DNA from: Poseidonocella sp. HB161398
GTDB lineage: Bacteria; Pseudomonadota; Alphaproteobacteria; Rhodobacterales; Rhodobacteraceae
DNA length: 64,000 bases
Direction of reading: 5' to 3'
Assembly: GCF_005870025.1 (NCBI RefSeq)
Contig: NZ_VATA01000019.1
Coordinates: 62,001-126,000, forward strand
Below, one piece after another: positions 47,048 to 57,036 of this stretch (position 1 is its first letter; each line of letters begins with the position of its first letter). The notes under the pieces are model-generated. The model was not told the DNA's origin and searched no databases. It saw only the letters and a list, made by a program, of their open reading frames with translations. Position numbers and translations under genes: made by a program.

Positions 47048-47812
47048 TCAGCCCGGCGCCCGTTCCGCCCAGCCGGCGAAGACCTTCTCCAGCGCGACGA
47101 CGATGTAGTAGAGCACGATGCCGAGGAAGGCCAAGGCGATCAGGACCGCGAACATCAGCGGGTAGTCGGCGCTGATTTTCCCTGAGTCGAAGAGCGCGCC
47201 GAGGCCGCGGCCATGGGGGGAGACGATCTCCATCAGGTTGGTGCCGATGAAGGCGAGCGTCACCGAGACCTTCAGCGCGCCGAAGAACTCGGGCAGGGTC
47301 TTCGGCAGGGCGATCTTCCAGAACACGGTGAGCTGCGAGGCGCCGAGCGAGCGCAGGATGTCGCGGTATTCGGGCTCGAGCGTCGAAAGGCCGATCGAGA
47401 CCGAGACCGCGATCGGGAAGAAGGAGATCATGAAGGCGATCATGATCGTGTTGAAGTCGTGCTCGCCCACGAAGATCAGCGCCATGATCGGCACGACGGT
47501 CGCCTTGGGGATGGCGTTGAAGCCGACGAGAAGCGGGTAGAGCGCCTCGCGCGCCAGCCGCGAGAAGCCCATCACCATGCCGATCCCGGTGCCTGCGACG
47601 ACCGCGAGGAGGAGGCCCGCCACCGTGCGCCAGAGCGTCTGCCAGCCGTTTTCCAGGAAGAGCCAGCGGTATTTCCAGAAGGCGGGCCAGAGATCGGAGG
47701 GCGAGGCCATCTTGTAGTCGGGCCAGCCCTTGGCCCAGACCAGCCATTCCCAGAGCGCCAGGAAGAGGAGGATCGCCGCGAGCGGCACGAGGATCTTGCG
47801 CAGGGCGGTCAT
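47048..47812 (-). CDS. ABC transporter permease (NitT/TauT/ThiX type)
   Basis: A 254-residue inner-membrane permease with about six helices. The EAA loop that contacts the ATPase is YRDILRSLGASQLTVFWKIA followed by LPKTLPEF (about 145-172). It belongs to the SsuC/TauC/ThiX-like permeases. The start overlaps the end of the ATPase gene (ATGA at 47809-47812). It is the last gene of a three-gene importer. Confidence 0.92.
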   Translation of the reverse strand: MTALRKILVPLAAILLFLALWEWLVWAKGWPDYKMASPSDLWPAFWKYRWLFLENGWQTLWRTVAGLLLAVVAGTGIGMVMGFSRLAREALYPLLVGFNAIPKATVVPIMALIFVGEHDFNTIMIAFMISFFPIAVSVSIGLSTLEPEYRDILRSLGASQLTVFWKIALPKTLPEFFGALKVSVTLAFIGTNLMEIVSPHGRGLGALFDSGKISADYPLMFAVLIALAFLGIVLYYIVVALEKVFAGWAERAPG

Positions 47813-48591
47813 GCCGCGTCCCTGCCTTGAGCGATCTGGATCTGGCGGCGCAGCGCGGCGAGCATCTCGACGGCCTCGGGCGTGTAGAGCACCTCGAGGT
47901 CGCGCGCCTTCGGCAGGCGGCTCGCCATGCGGTGCTGGATGCGGGCGGGGCGGGCGGACATGACGACGATCTCGTCGGCGAGGAAGACGCTCTCGCGCAG
48001 GTCATGGGTGATCAGCACGGCGGTGAAGTTCTCTTCCTCGCGGAGGCGGTGCATGGTCTGCCAGAGATCTTCGCGGGTGAAGGCGTCGAGCGCGCCGAAG
48101 GGCTCGTCGAGGATCAGGACTTCGGGCCGGTGGACCAGCGCGCGGCAGAGCGAGGCGCGCTGGCGCATGCCGCCCGAGAGCTCGGAGGGGCGCTTGTCCT
48201 CGAACTCCGAGAGGCCGACCAGGGCCAGGAGCTCGCGGGCGCGGGCCACGCGCCGGGATTTCGAGAGCTTGTTCGGGACGATCTCGAGGGGCAGGAGCAC
48301 GTTCGACAGGATCGAGCGCCATTCCAGCAGGACCGGGTTCTGGAAGGCCATGCCGACGGTGGCGCGCGGCGATGTCACCATCTGCCCGCCGAGCCAGACC
48401 TGGCCCTCGTCGGGGCGCATCAGCCCGGCGACGAGCTTCGTCAGGGTGGATTTCCCGCAGCCCGAGGGGCCGACGAAGGCGGTGAAGCTGCCGGGCGGCA
48501 TGCGGATGTCGAGATGCTCGAGCACGGGCAGCCTGCCGCTGTAGGTGCGATAGGCATGGGTAATTGCGCGGAGCTCGATCTCTGCGGACAT
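47809..48591 (-). CDS. ABC transporter ATP-binding protein (NitT/TauT/ThiZ type)
   Basis: A 260-residue importer ATPase: Walker A GPSGCGKST (41-49), Q-loop FQNPVLLEW, signature LSGGMRQRAS (138-147), Walker B VLILDEPFGALDA (158-170) and H-loop ITHDLRESVFLADEI. The pattern is that of nitrate/sulfonate/taurine/HMP importers. It sits between the substrate-binding and permease genes. Confidence 0.94.
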   Translation of the reverse strand: MSAEIELRAITHAYRTYSGRLPVLEHLDIRMPPGSFTAFVGPSGCGKSTLTKLVAGLMRPDEGQVWLGGQMVTSPRATVGMAFQNPVLLEWRSILSNVLLPLEIVPNKLSKSRRVARARELLALVGLSEFEDKRPSELSGGMRQRASLCRALVHRPEVLILDEPFGALDAFTREDLWQTMHRLREEENFTAVLITHDLRESVFLADEIVVMSARPARIQHRMASRLPKARDLEVLYTPEAVEMLAALRRQIQIAQGRDAA

Positions 48592-48611
48592 CGCGGGCCT
48601 CGGAGGAAGAG

Positions 48612-48633
48612 GCCCCGGATCGGGGTCCGGGGC
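48612..48633. repeat. GC palindrome between ABC ATPase and binding-protein genes
   Basis: Arms GCCCCGGA/TCCGGGGC with loop TCGGGG, in the 88-base spacer of the importer operon. It may moderate expression of distal genes or stabilise the upstream message; it resembles the palindrome at 39747-39768. Confidence 0.4.
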
Positions 48634-48679
48634 GCGTTTGGTCTGGCGGAGGGGACCGGGCCCGGGGGCCCGGCGGGGA

Positions 48680-49684
48680 TCACTCTAGCGGGAAGCCGTC
48701 CTCGGGCAGGTAGGCATCGGTGAAATAGAGCGCGGGATCGGCGGCGTTCTTGAACGCGTAGGTCTCGCCGACCTGCTTGAGCGACGCGGCGAAGCGCTCG
48801 GGGTCGACGGGGCCCATGCCGTGTTCGGCGACCCAGGGGGTCAGCACATTGGCGTCGATCACCATCTGCAGGCGGCGGGTCTCCAGCTCCAGGTCGCCGG
48901 CCGGGTTGCGCTCGATCACCATGGCGGCGCCGGCCGCCGGATCGGCGATCGCGTCCTTCCAGCCCGCGGCGACCGCGGCGAGGAAGCCCTTGACCAGATC
49001 GGGATTGGCCTCGGCGAAATCGGTATTGACGATGATGCCGTTGCCGTAGAGCGCCAGCCCGTAATCGGCCATCAGGATGGTGGTGATGTCGTCCTCCGGC
49101 ACGCCCAGCCGGGCGAGGTTGAGGAAGGAGGAGAAGTTGTAGCCGGTCACCGCGTCGACCTTGCCCTCGGCCAGCATCGGCTCGCGCGTGGGGAAGCCGA
49201 CCGGCTCCACCTTGATCTTCGACATGTCGAGCCCGTTGGCGGTGGCGAAGGGGCCGAACTGCGCCCAGGCGCCGTCGGGGGGCGGGGCGCCGAGGATCCG
49301 GCCCTCGAGATCGGCGGGGGTCTCGACGCCGAGGCTCTTGCGGCCGATCACCGCGAAGGGCGGCTTGTCGTAGCTCATCATCACCATGATGACCGGCGCG
49401 TCCGGGTTCTGGTCCTTGAACTTCACCAGCGAGTTGATGTCGGCGAAGCCGAAGGGATAGGCGCCGGTCGCCACCTTGGGGATCGCGTCGAGCGAGCCCT
49501 GGCCCGCCACGACCTCGACCGACAGCCCGGCCCCGGCGAAATGGCCGTTGTCGATCGCGGCGAAATAGGGGGCGGCGGGGCCCTCGAACTTCCAGTCGAG
49601 CGCAAGCTGCACGCGGGTTTCGGCCTGGGCGGCGAAGGCCCCGAGGCCGAGGGCGGCGGCTGTGGTCACGGCACGCAGGAACAT
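48680..49684 (-). CDS. ABC transporter substrate-binding protein (NMT1/ThiY-like)
   Basis: A 334-residue periplasmic protein with a clear signal peptide (MFLRAVTTAAALGLGAFAAQ, cleavage after AQA near residue 21). The NMT1/THI5-like fold begins VQLALDWKFEGPAAPYFAAI followed by DNGHFAGAGLSVEVV, the pattern of binding proteins for pyrimidines, nitrate or sulfonates. The ligand is uncertain. No TPP riboswitch is visible upstream, so a thiamine-precursor role is only one option. GGAGGGAGG precedes the ATG at some distance. Confidence 0.88.
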   Translation of the reverse strand: MFLRAVTTAAALGLGAFAAQAETRVQLALDWKFEGPAAPYFAAIDNGHFAGAGLSVEVVAGQGSLDAIPKVATGAYPFGFADINSLVKFKDQNPDAPVIMVMMSYDKPPFAVIGRKSLGVETPADLEGRILGAPPPDGAWAQFGPFATANGLDMSKIKVEPVGFPTREPMLAEGKVDAVTGYNFSSFLNLARLGVPEDDITTILMADYGLALYGNGIIVNTDFAEANPDLVKGFLAAVAAGWKDAIADPAAGAAMVIERNPAGDLELETRRLQMVIDANVLTPWVAEHGMGPVDPERFAASLKQVGETYAFKNAADPALYFTDAYLPEDGFPLE

Positions 49685-49760
49685 GATCGGAAGAACCTCC
49701 CTCCGGTTTCGGTTGTCTGCGCAGAGCCTGCCGCTGCCCGGCGGGCTTGTCATTGCCGGC

Positions 49761-49795
49761 AAAATGGCGCCGGGATCAGATACGACCCCGGCGCC
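49761..49795 (-). terminator. Intrinsic terminator after the cyclic-nucleotide phosphodiesterase gene
   Basis: On the minus strand, a nine-base-pair stem (GGCGCCGGG with CCCGGCGCC, plus-strand 49766-49774 and 49787-49795) is followed by ATTTT. It lies 14 bases after the stop at 49809 and separates that gene from the ABC importer. Confidence 0.75.
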
Positions 49796-49808
49796 AGATC
49801 GTGCACAA

Positions 49809-51719
49809 TCACCGGGCGGCTTGCTTCGCCGGCGGGCGGCCGGCGAAACCGGGCGGCGGGTCGAGCGGCAGTTCGAAGAGCGCGAAGCCGTCGGCCCGGT
49901 CGCCCAGATCGGCAAGGCCGAGCCGGGCCATGTCGGCAGGCGCGCTGCGGGCGCGGGGGGAGCTGGCCAGCCGCGCGCTGGCGCCCGGCACGGCGGCGAA
50001 GCGCCAGGCGGGGGCGGCGGGCAGGGCCGGGGCGCGGCCCTCGGCAAAGCGCCGCGCGATCAGCTCGCGCAGGCCGGTCGAGCTCTCGGCGATCAGGGCA
50101 TCGGCATCGATCCCGGGGAAGTTGCCGCCGCCGCCGGTGCGGTAGTTGTTGGTCGCCACGGCGAAGCGGTCGCTGTCCGCGACCTTCCGCCCGGCGACGC
50201 GCAGGTCGCGGATGCGGCGCGCGCCGGGATCGGCCAGCGCGCCGGTGGCCGGATCGAAGCGCGGCGGCGCGGCGAGGTCGATCAGGTAGCTGGCGCCGAA
50301 GATCGTGTCGAAATCGTAGCCCGGCCGCTCCGGCGGGACCAGGTCGGCGCCGCGGCTGCCCGGGAGGATCTGCTCGAAGATCGCGGCGGAGCGTTCCAGC
50401 CAGTCGCGCAGCCCGGCGCCGGTCACGAGCACGCCGCAGAGGCTGTTGGGATAGGTGTAGAGATCGGCGACATGGCGCAGCGAGACCGGGCCCGCGGGCA
50501 CGTCGGTGTAGAAATCCGGCCCCGCCGGGCCGCCGCATTTGAAGGGCGAGGTGGCCGAGAGGACCGGCAGCCCCTCATGCGGCGTGCCCGCCAGCAGCCC
50601 GGCCAGCCCCTCGGCCTGGGCCTCGGCGACGATCTCCTGCGCGGGGTCGGGCGCGATCATCGAGAAGTAGCTGTGGAGCCGGATCGGCGCATGGCCGACC
50701 GGGCGGCCCAGCCAGCCCATCGTGGCGCGGTGGGCGGTCTCGCTGGCGGCAAGCAGTGCGGGATCCTCCGCCGTCTCCGCTGTGACCGGACGCAGATGCG
50801 CGCGGCCCCGGGCGGGGCGCCAGCGCCCCTCGGCGTCGCGGCCGAGCTCGAGGTCGATCACTCCCAGATGCGAGCCCCAGAAGCCCGGCAGCACCAGCGG
50901 CGTGCCGTGGAGGCAGCCATCCCCGGGCGCGGGGCCGGGGAAGAGTCCGTGGGAATGCCCGGCGATGATCGCGTCGAGGCCGCCCTCCCGGGCGAGGGCG
51001 CGGGCGGCCTGCTCCTGGCCGGGTCCGGCGCTGTCGCAGCCCAGTCCGGAATGGCTGAGCATGACGACCAGGTCGGCCCCGGCGCGGCGCAGCGCGGGCA
51101 GGTGGCCGGCGACAGCCTCGCAGATGCCGCGCATCTCGATCCGGTCCTTCAGGATGCGCCGGTCCCAGTCCATGATCTGCGGCGGCACGGCGCCGATCAC
51201 GCCGATCCGGACCCGGTGGCGGCGGCCCGTGTCATCGGCAAGCGCGCGCTCGAGGATCGTCCAGGCCGGCAGCAGCGGGCGGTCCTCGTCCGGGTGCCGG
51301 CCGCGGGCGCGCACGGCATTGGCGCAGACCAGCGGATAGGCCGCCCCGGCGAGGGCGGCCTCGAGAAAGGGCAGCCCGTAGTTGAAGTCGTGATTGCCCG
51401 GGGTCGCGGCATCGACGCCGAGCAGGTTCAGCGCGGCGACCATCGGATGCGGCGCCTCCGCGGCCTCGCCCGAGGCCGCCCAGTCGCCGAGCGCCGTGCC
51501 CTGCAGCGTGTCGCCATTGTCGAAGAGCAGGCAGTTCGGCGCCTCGGCGCGGGCCGCGCGGACGAGGCTCGCCAGCCGGGTCAGCCCGGCGGCGGGCAGC
51601 GGGCGGCCGGTGTCGTAGTCATGCGCGCGCAGATGGGCATGGAGGTCCGACATGCCCAGGATCCGCAGCCGGATCCGCGGGGCACCGGGCGCTGACGGCG
51701 GGGTGGGGAACTGCGTCAC
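49809..51719 (-). CDS. cpdB: 2',3'-cyclic-nucleotide 2'-phosphodiesterase/3'-nucleotidase
   Basis: A 636-residue enzyme of the 5'-nucleotidase/CpdB family. The N-terminal metallophosphatase domain shows all metal motifs: MSDLHAHLRAHDYD, LFDNGDTLQG, TPGNHDFNYG, VMLSHSGLG and IIAGHSHGLF. The C-terminal substrate domain has FGASYLIDLAAPPRFD and FAVATNNYRTGGGGNFPG. GTG 51719 is chosen because AGGAG lies six bases before it. An ATG 22 codons upstream lacks a site. Family members are usually periplasmic, yet no signal peptide is seen here, so location is uncertain. Confidence 0.9.
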   Translation of the reverse strand: MTQFPTPPSAPGAPRIRLRILGMSDLHAHLRAHDYDTGRPLPAAGLTRLASLVRAARAEAPNCLLFDNGDTLQGTALGDWAASGEAAEAPHPMVAALNLLGVDAATPGNHDFNYGLPFLEAALAGAAYPLVCANAVRARGRHPDEDRPLLPAWTILERALADDTGRRHRVRIGVIGAVPPQIMDWDRRILKDRIEMRGICEAVAGHLPALRRAGADLVVMLSHSGLGCDSAGPGQEQAARALAREGGLDAIIAGHSHGLFPGPAPGDGCLHGTPLVLPGFWGSHLGVIDLELGRDAEGRWRPARGRAHLRPVTAETAEDPALLAASETAHRATMGWLGRPVGHAPIRLHSYFSMIAPDPAQEIVAEAQAEGLAGLLAGTPHEGLPVLSATSPFKCGGPAGPDFYTDVPAGPVSLRHVADLYTYPNSLCGVLVTGAGLRDWLERSAAIFEQILPGSRGADLVPPERPGYDFDTIFGASYLIDLAAPPRFDPATGALADPGARRIRDLRVAGRKVADSDRFAVATNNYRTGGGGNFPGIDADALIAESSTGLRELIARRFAEGRAPALPAAPAWRFAAVPGASARLASSPRARSAPADMARLGLADLGDRADGFALFELPLDPPPGFAGRPPAKQAAR

Positions 51720-51871
51720 GACGTCTCCTGCTGGCCTTCTCCGCGGTGGTAGCAACTCGGTGCGGCGCTTGTCCATGGGGTGCAATCGGCGCTGCGTCAG
51801 GCGGGCCGATTGCGCGGTCCGAGGGCCTGTGTCATTCGGACGCCGGTCAAACGGAGAAGGCGGCGGATAGC

Positions 51872-52858
51872 ATGGCAGGCATGGACACCTACTGCTTTCA
51901 GGGAAGCGATCTGGACCGGGCCGCGCATCTGCGGCGCGAGGCGCAGGCGCTGCTGGCGCGCGGGGATGCGCGCATCCTGCCGGTCTGGCGCGGCAAGGTG
52001 CTGGCGTCCGGCGACGGCGCCGAGCGGCTGGCCTGGCTGGCGCCGGGGCATGCCGGGCTGGAAGGGCCCGCGGCCGAGGCGATCTTCCTCGGGCTCGAGG
52101 CAGGCGCGCCGCTCTTTGCCTGGGACATCTCGGACTGGGAGCCCGCCGAGGGCGGGGCGGAGGCGCTCGACAGCTTCGCCGACCGGACCGAGCAGGTGCA
52201 TCCGGACTTCCCGGAGGGCACGCGCTTCGTCGAGCTGCGCGCGGTGATGACGCGGCTGCCGGGGATCGAGGCCGAGGCCGCGGCGATGGCGCGCGCGCTT
52301 CTGCAATGGCATGCCAGCCACCGGTTCTGCGCCAAGTGCGGCGCGCCGAGCGGCATGGCCGAGGGCGGCTGGCAGCGGCTCTGCCCGGCCTGCGGCGGCG
52401 AGCACTATCCGCGCACCGATCCGGTGGTCATCATGCTGGTGACCCATGGCAACCGGGTGCTGCTGGGGCGCAATGCGCGCTGGCCCGCGGGGATGTACTC
52501 GCTGCTGGCGGGCTTCGTCGAGCCCGGCGAGACGCCGGAGGCGGCGGTGCGGCGCGAGGTGCTGGAAGAGGCGGGGATCCGGGTCGGGCCGGTGCGCTAT
52601 CTCGCCAGCCAGCCCTGGCCGTTCCCGACGCAGCTGATGACAGCCTGGGCGGGGGAGGCGCTCGGGGACCGGATCGTGGTGGACGAGACCGAATTGGAGG
52701 AGGCCCGATGGGTCAGCCGCGAGGAACTGGCCCTGGCCTTCCGCGGCGCCCATCCCGAGATCACCCCCGCACGGCCCGGCGCGATCGCCCGGGCGGTGCT
52801 CGACCACTGGCTCGCGGACCGGCTCGACCGCCTGTCCGCCGAGGGAGACTGCCGATGA
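51872..52858 (+). CDS. nudC: NADH pyrophosphatase / NAD-cap removal enzyme
   Basis: A 328-residue Nudix hydrolase that splits NAD(H) and can remove NAD caps from RNA. The zinc ribbon is complete (C153, C156, C171, C174). The Nudix box starts at G214 (GFVEPGETPEAAVRREVLEE). The NudC-specific motif SQPWPFPTQLM follows. The N-terminal 150 residues match the family NUDIX-like domain (LDRAAHLRREAQALLARGD). The exact start is uncertain between ATG 51872 and ATG 51881; neither has a strong site. Its stop overlaps the next start (ATGA). Confidence 0.93.
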   Translation: MAGMDTYCFQGSDLDRAAHLRREAQALLARGDARILPVWRGKVLASGDGAERLAWLAPGHAGLEGPAAEAIFLGLEAGAPLFAWDISDWEPAEGGAEALDSFADRTEQVHPDFPEGTRFVELRAVMTRLPGIEAEAAAMARALLQWHASHRFCAKCGAPSGMAEGGWQRLCPACGGEHYPRTDPVVIMLVTHGNRVLLGRNARWPAGMYSLLAGFVEPGETPEAAVRREVLEEAGIRVGPVRYLASQPWPFPTQLMTAWAGEALGDRIVVDETELEEARWVSREELALAFRGAHPEITPARPGAIARAVLDHWLADRLDRLSAEGDCR

Positions 52859-53307
52859 AACTGCACAGCCGCGAAACCTATCCGGTGCCCGCCGCCCGGG
52901 CCTTTGCCGTCATGACCGACATGGAGGCCTTCACCGGGATCCTGCGCGCCCATGGCGTCGAAGTGGCGGAGTTCAAGCCCGGCTGGCCGGATGGCAGCGA
53001 GACGCGCTGGAAGCTGGGCGTGGGCGTCAAGGGCATCCACCGCACGGTGCATCTGCATGTCTCGCAGGTGCGCCCCGGCGAGGGGCTGACCAAGGCCTAC
53101 GAGTCCGACGGCATCCATGGCGAGCTGCGCATCGACATCGTCCCGGCGGGGCCGGAGAGCTGCGTGATCGGCTACGAGATCAGCGTCGAGGCCCGCGGGC
53201 TGGCGGCGCGGCTGATGCTGCAGCCGCTGCGGGTGGCGCACAAGGCGATGGAGCAGAAGCTGCATGGCCGGCTGGTGGCCTTCACCCGGTCGCGGCTGGG
53301 GCTCTGA
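52855..53307 (+). CDS. SRPBCC (START-like) family protein
   Basis: A 150-residue protein with the polyketide-cyclase/START-like fold, seen as the opening KLHSRETYPVPAARAFAVMT followed by alternating beta strands and a long C-terminal helix (LQPLRVAHKAMEQKLHGRLV). Such proteins bind hydrophobic ligands; no ligand can be named. It overlaps nudC by ATGA, so the two are probably cotranscribed. Confidence 0.85.
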   Translation: MKLHSRETYPVPAARAFAVMTDMEAFTGILRAHGVEVAEFKPGWPDGSETRWKLGVGVKGIHRTVHLHVSQVRPGEGLTKAYESDGIHGELRIDIVPAGPESCVIGYEISVEARGLAARLMLQPLRVAHKAMEQKLHGRLVAFTRSRLGL

Positions 53308-53343
53308 GCCGGGCAGGCCCCGGGACAGGCGGCCCCGGGGGAG

Positions 53344-53365
53344 GCGGCGGCTCTGCGGCCGCCGC
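53344..53365. terminator. Hairpin between convergent genes, possible bidirectional terminator
   Basis: Arms GCGGCGGC/GCCGCCGC around a 6-base loop TCTGCG, between the plus-strand SRPBCC gene and the minus-strand pheA. There is no T-run on either side, so terminator function is only possible. Confidence 0.35.
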
Positions 53366-53376
53366 GGGACAGGGCC

Positions 53377-54231
53377 TCACTCGCCCGCCAGCGCGATCTC
53401 CTGGCGCCGGGCATCGGCGGGGTAGACGCCCATGATTTCCATCCGGGAGGTGAAGTAGCGCAGCTCGTCGAGCGCGCGCGCCACGGCCGCATCCTCGGGA
53501 TGGCCCTCGATCTCGGCGAAGAACTGGGTCGCGGTGAAGGAGCCGCCGACCATGTAGCTTTCCAGCTTGGTCATGTTGATGCCGTTCGTGGCGAAGCCGC
53601 CCATCGCCTTGTAGAGCGCGGCGGGGATGTTCCTGACCTGGAAGATGAAGGAGGTCATCATCCCGTGCGACCCGCGGCGCGAATGGTCGGGATGGTGGTC
53701 CATGACGAGGAAGCGGGTCGTGTTGTTCGACTGGTCCTCGATATGCCGCGCGATGACGTCGAGCCCGTAGATCTCGCCGGCGAGCTCGGAGGCCAGCGCC
53801 GCGATGGAGGGATCGCCGAGCGCGGCCACGTCGCGCGCGGCCCCGGCATTGTCGGACCAGTTCTCGCCCTCGATGCCGTTGCCGCGCAGGAATTCGCTGC
53901 ACTGGCCGAGCAGGACCGACATCGAGCGCGCCTTCTTCACGTCGCGCAGCGTGGCGCCGGGCAGGGCGAGAAGGTTGATATGGACGCGCACGAAGGCCTC
54001 GTCGACGATGTGCAGGCCCGAGCCCGGCAGCAGCCGGTGGATGTCGGCGACCCGGCCGTAGGTGGTGTTCTCGATCGGGATCAGCGCCAGGTCGGCCTTC
54101 TTCGCGGCCATCACCTCGAACACGTCCTCGAAGGTCCGGCAGGGCAGCGCCTCGTAGTCGGGCCGCGCTTCGCGGCAGGCCTGGTGCGAATAGGCGCCCG
54201 GCTCTCCCTGGAACGCAATGTACTTTACCAT
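53377..54231 (-). CDS. pheA: Prephenate dehydratase
   Basis: A 284-residue monofunctional enzyme converting prephenate to phenylpyruvate in phenylalanine synthesis. The catalytic domain (about 1-185) starts YIAFQGEPGAYSHQACREA and has IPIENTTYGRVADIH and QSNNTTRFLVMDHHP (the TRF motif). The ACT domain (about 195-280) for phenylalanine feedback carries NMTKLESYMVGGSFTATQFF, where the usual ESRP is ESYM. No chorismate mutase domain is attached. It is divergent from the cytochrome c gene. Confidence 0.95.
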   Translation of the reverse strand: MVKYIAFQGEPGAYSHQACREARPDYEALPCRTFEDVFEVMAAKKADLALIPIENTTYGRVADIHRLLPGSGLHIVDEAFVRVHINLLALPGATLRDVKKARSMSVLLGQCSEFLRGNGIEGENWSDNAGAARDVAALGDPSIAALASELAGEIYGLDVIARHIEDQSNNTTRFLVMDHHPDHSRRGSHGMMTSFIFQVRNIPAALYKAMGGFATNGINMTKLESYMVGGSFTATQFFAEIEGHPEDAAVARALDELRYFTSRMEIMGVYPADARRQEIALAGE

Positions 54232-54367
54232 GCCTTCATTCCTTTTGTAGTCTTCTGGGCAAGATGAGCCGCAGATATGCAGTTTGCGCGTTTCGTCGCG
54301 GCTCTACACCTTGATGTGAGCCGACGGAACCCGCTACATACGTCCATCGAAACCCAGGGGTAGCGAA

Positions 54368-54883
54368 ATGTTTGACACGATGACGTTCACCAAGGTTGCC
54401 GCGGGGCTTTGCGGGACCTTTCTGGTGTTCCTGCTCGGCGGCTGGGCCGGTGAGCTGCTCTACACGACGGGCGGCGGCCATGGCGAGGGGCATGAGCAGG
54501 CCTATGTGATCGATACCGGCGGCGACAGCGAGGAGGCTGCTCCCGAGGAGCAGGTGGATTTCGCGACCCTGGTCGCCGAGGCCGATCCCGGCGCGGGCGA
54601 GAAGGTCTTCGGCAAGTGCAAGGCCTGCCACAAGCTGGACGGCTCGAACGGCACCGGCCCGCATCTGGACGGCGTGGTCGGCCGCGCGATCGGCGCCGTC
54701 GACGGCTTCGCCTATTCGGACGCGGTGGCGGGCCATGGCGGCGAATGGACGGCCGAGAACCTGGACCACTGGCTGGCCAATCCGAAGGACTTCATCCCCG
54801 GCAACAAGATGAGCTTCGCCGGGCTGAAGAAGGTCGGCGACCGCGCCAACCTGGTCGCCTATCTGCAGACGGTGACGCCGTAA
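54368..54883 (+). CDS. Membrane-anchored cytochrome c (c552/cycM-like)
   Basis: A 171-residue class I cytochrome c. The N-terminal helix (VAAGLCGTFLVFLLGGWAGE, about 10-29) has no obvious cleavage site, so it probably serves as a membrane anchor. An acidic, His/Gly-rich linker precedes the haem domain. The haem site is GKCKACHK (C84, C87, H88) and the sixth ligand is M148 in PGNKMSFAG. This resembles the anchored cytochromes that carry electrons between complex III and oxidases in Paracoccus and Rhodobacter. Confidence 0.93.
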   Translation: MFDTMTFTKVAAGLCGTFLVFLLGGWAGELLYTTGGGHGEGHEQAYVIDTGGDSEEAAPEEQVDFATLVAEADPGAGEKVFGKCKACHKLDGSNGTGPHLDGVVGRAIGAVDGFAYSDAVAGHGGEWTAENLDHWLANPKDFIPGNKMSFAGLKKVGDRANLVAYLQTVTP

Positions 54884-54913
54884 GCATGCGCTGCCTGCAA
54901 AAGCGGCATGACC

Positions 54914-54937
54914 GGGCGGCCCTTGGGCCGCCCTTTT
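54914..54937 (+). terminator. Intrinsic terminator of the cytochrome c gene
   Basis: Perfect nine-base-pair stem GGGCGGCCC/GGGCCGCCC with a TT turn, followed directly by TTTT. It lies 31 bases after the stop codon. The remaining 240 bases up to 55182 hold the upstream region of the protease gene. Confidence 0.85.
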
Positions 54938-55086
54938 GCGTTCCGGGCCCCGGTCTCCGGGTTCCGCAGGGGAACACGCAGGAATTGCATCGGCTTAGAT
55001 GGGGATCCTCTCTGGCGTGCGGCTTGCGCTCCCGGGGTTTTCGCAGGGAAGTGATGGCGGCGTTACGGTTATGTTTTCGGCAGGCC

Positions 55087-55118
55087 CTTGCCGAAAGGGC
55101 GGGTTTTCGCTCTATCAT
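55087..55118 (+). promoter_or_regulatory. Possible stress-type promoter of the DegP gene
   Basis: CTTG at 55087 followed after 20 bases by TCTATCAT (55111-55118) loosely resembles alphaproteobacterial RpoH promoters (CTTG ... CYTATNT). The spacing is longer than ideal, so this is a weak candidate, kept because the gene product is a stress protease. Confidence 0.25.
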
Positions 55119-55181
55119 GCCTGCATTCGCGGCGGATAACGCGGCCCTGGGCCGCCTAGGCAACATCTCAAGGAGGCGCTT

Positions 55182-56636
<1,455 letters not shown>

Positions 56637-56667
56637 GGTCCGGACCCGGGCACTTCCGGTTCCTGCG

Positions 56668-56697
56668 AGGGGCGTCCTGCAAGGGGCGCCCCTTTTC
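56668..56697 (+). terminator. Intrinsic terminator of the DegP gene
   Basis: Stem AGGGGCG/CGCCCCT with a 12-base loop, running into TTTT at 56693-56696. It lies 32 bases after the stop codon. An alternative compact palindrome AAGGGGC/GCCCCTT lies inside it. Confidence 0.65.
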
Positions 56698-56816
56698 CGT
56701 CTGGCGGAGGCCGTTCTCAACGGTTTTTCAATCTCTTGGCCTGTCCCGGCAAGAGGCGGCATTTCCTCCAACTTTCGCCTTGTGCTCCCTGCGCGAGGGC
56801 GGCTATACGGGTCAGC

Positions 56817-56906
56817 GGAGACGTGGCCGAGTGGTCGAAGGCGCTCCCCTGCTAAGGGAGTAGGCGGGAAACCGTCTCGAGGGTTCGAATCCCTTCGTCT
56901 CCGCCA
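56817..56906 (+). tRNA. tRNA-Ser (anticodon GCT)
   Basis: A 90-nt class II tRNA. The acceptor stem pairs GGAGACG with CGTCTCC, the discriminator is G and CCA is encoded (56904-56906). The anticodon arm CTCCC-CTGCTAA-GGGAG shows GCT, reading AGC/AGU serine codons. A long variable arm (about TAGGCGGGAAACCGTC) and the T arm GGGTTCGAATCCC are intact. Confidence 0.97.
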
Positions 56907-56927
56907 TGACACACCAGATTTATGGCG

Positions 56928-56964
56928 AAAAAACCCGGCGCGACGGAAGTCGGGCCGGGTTTTT
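56928..56964 (+). terminator. Intrinsic terminator of tRNA-Ser
   Basis: A long stem (ACCCGGC plus GCGAC paired with GTCGG plus GCCGGGT) with loop GGAA, flanked by A-run on the left and TTTTT on the right. It starts 22 bases after the tRNA. The A/T flanks would let it work for either strand, including the convergent VPLPA-CTERM gene. Confidence 0.85.
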
Positions 56965-57036
56965 CATTGCTTTGCACGCCGCCATTGCAGTCGCCGCGAT
57001 CCGGCGTCCCGGGCTCTGCGTCCGGCGGGGGCGGGC

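Noticed and set aside
49685-49808. TPP riboswitch before the ThiY-like binding protein gene
   Set aside because: No CTGAGA or ACCTGATCTGG-type THI box on the minus strand; the visible hairpin is better read as a terminator of the upstream gene.
56817-56906. tRNA-Ser as the prophage attachment site
   Set aside because: A complete exported-protein gene lies between tRNA and phage genes and no second copy of the tRNA 3' end is seen in the window.
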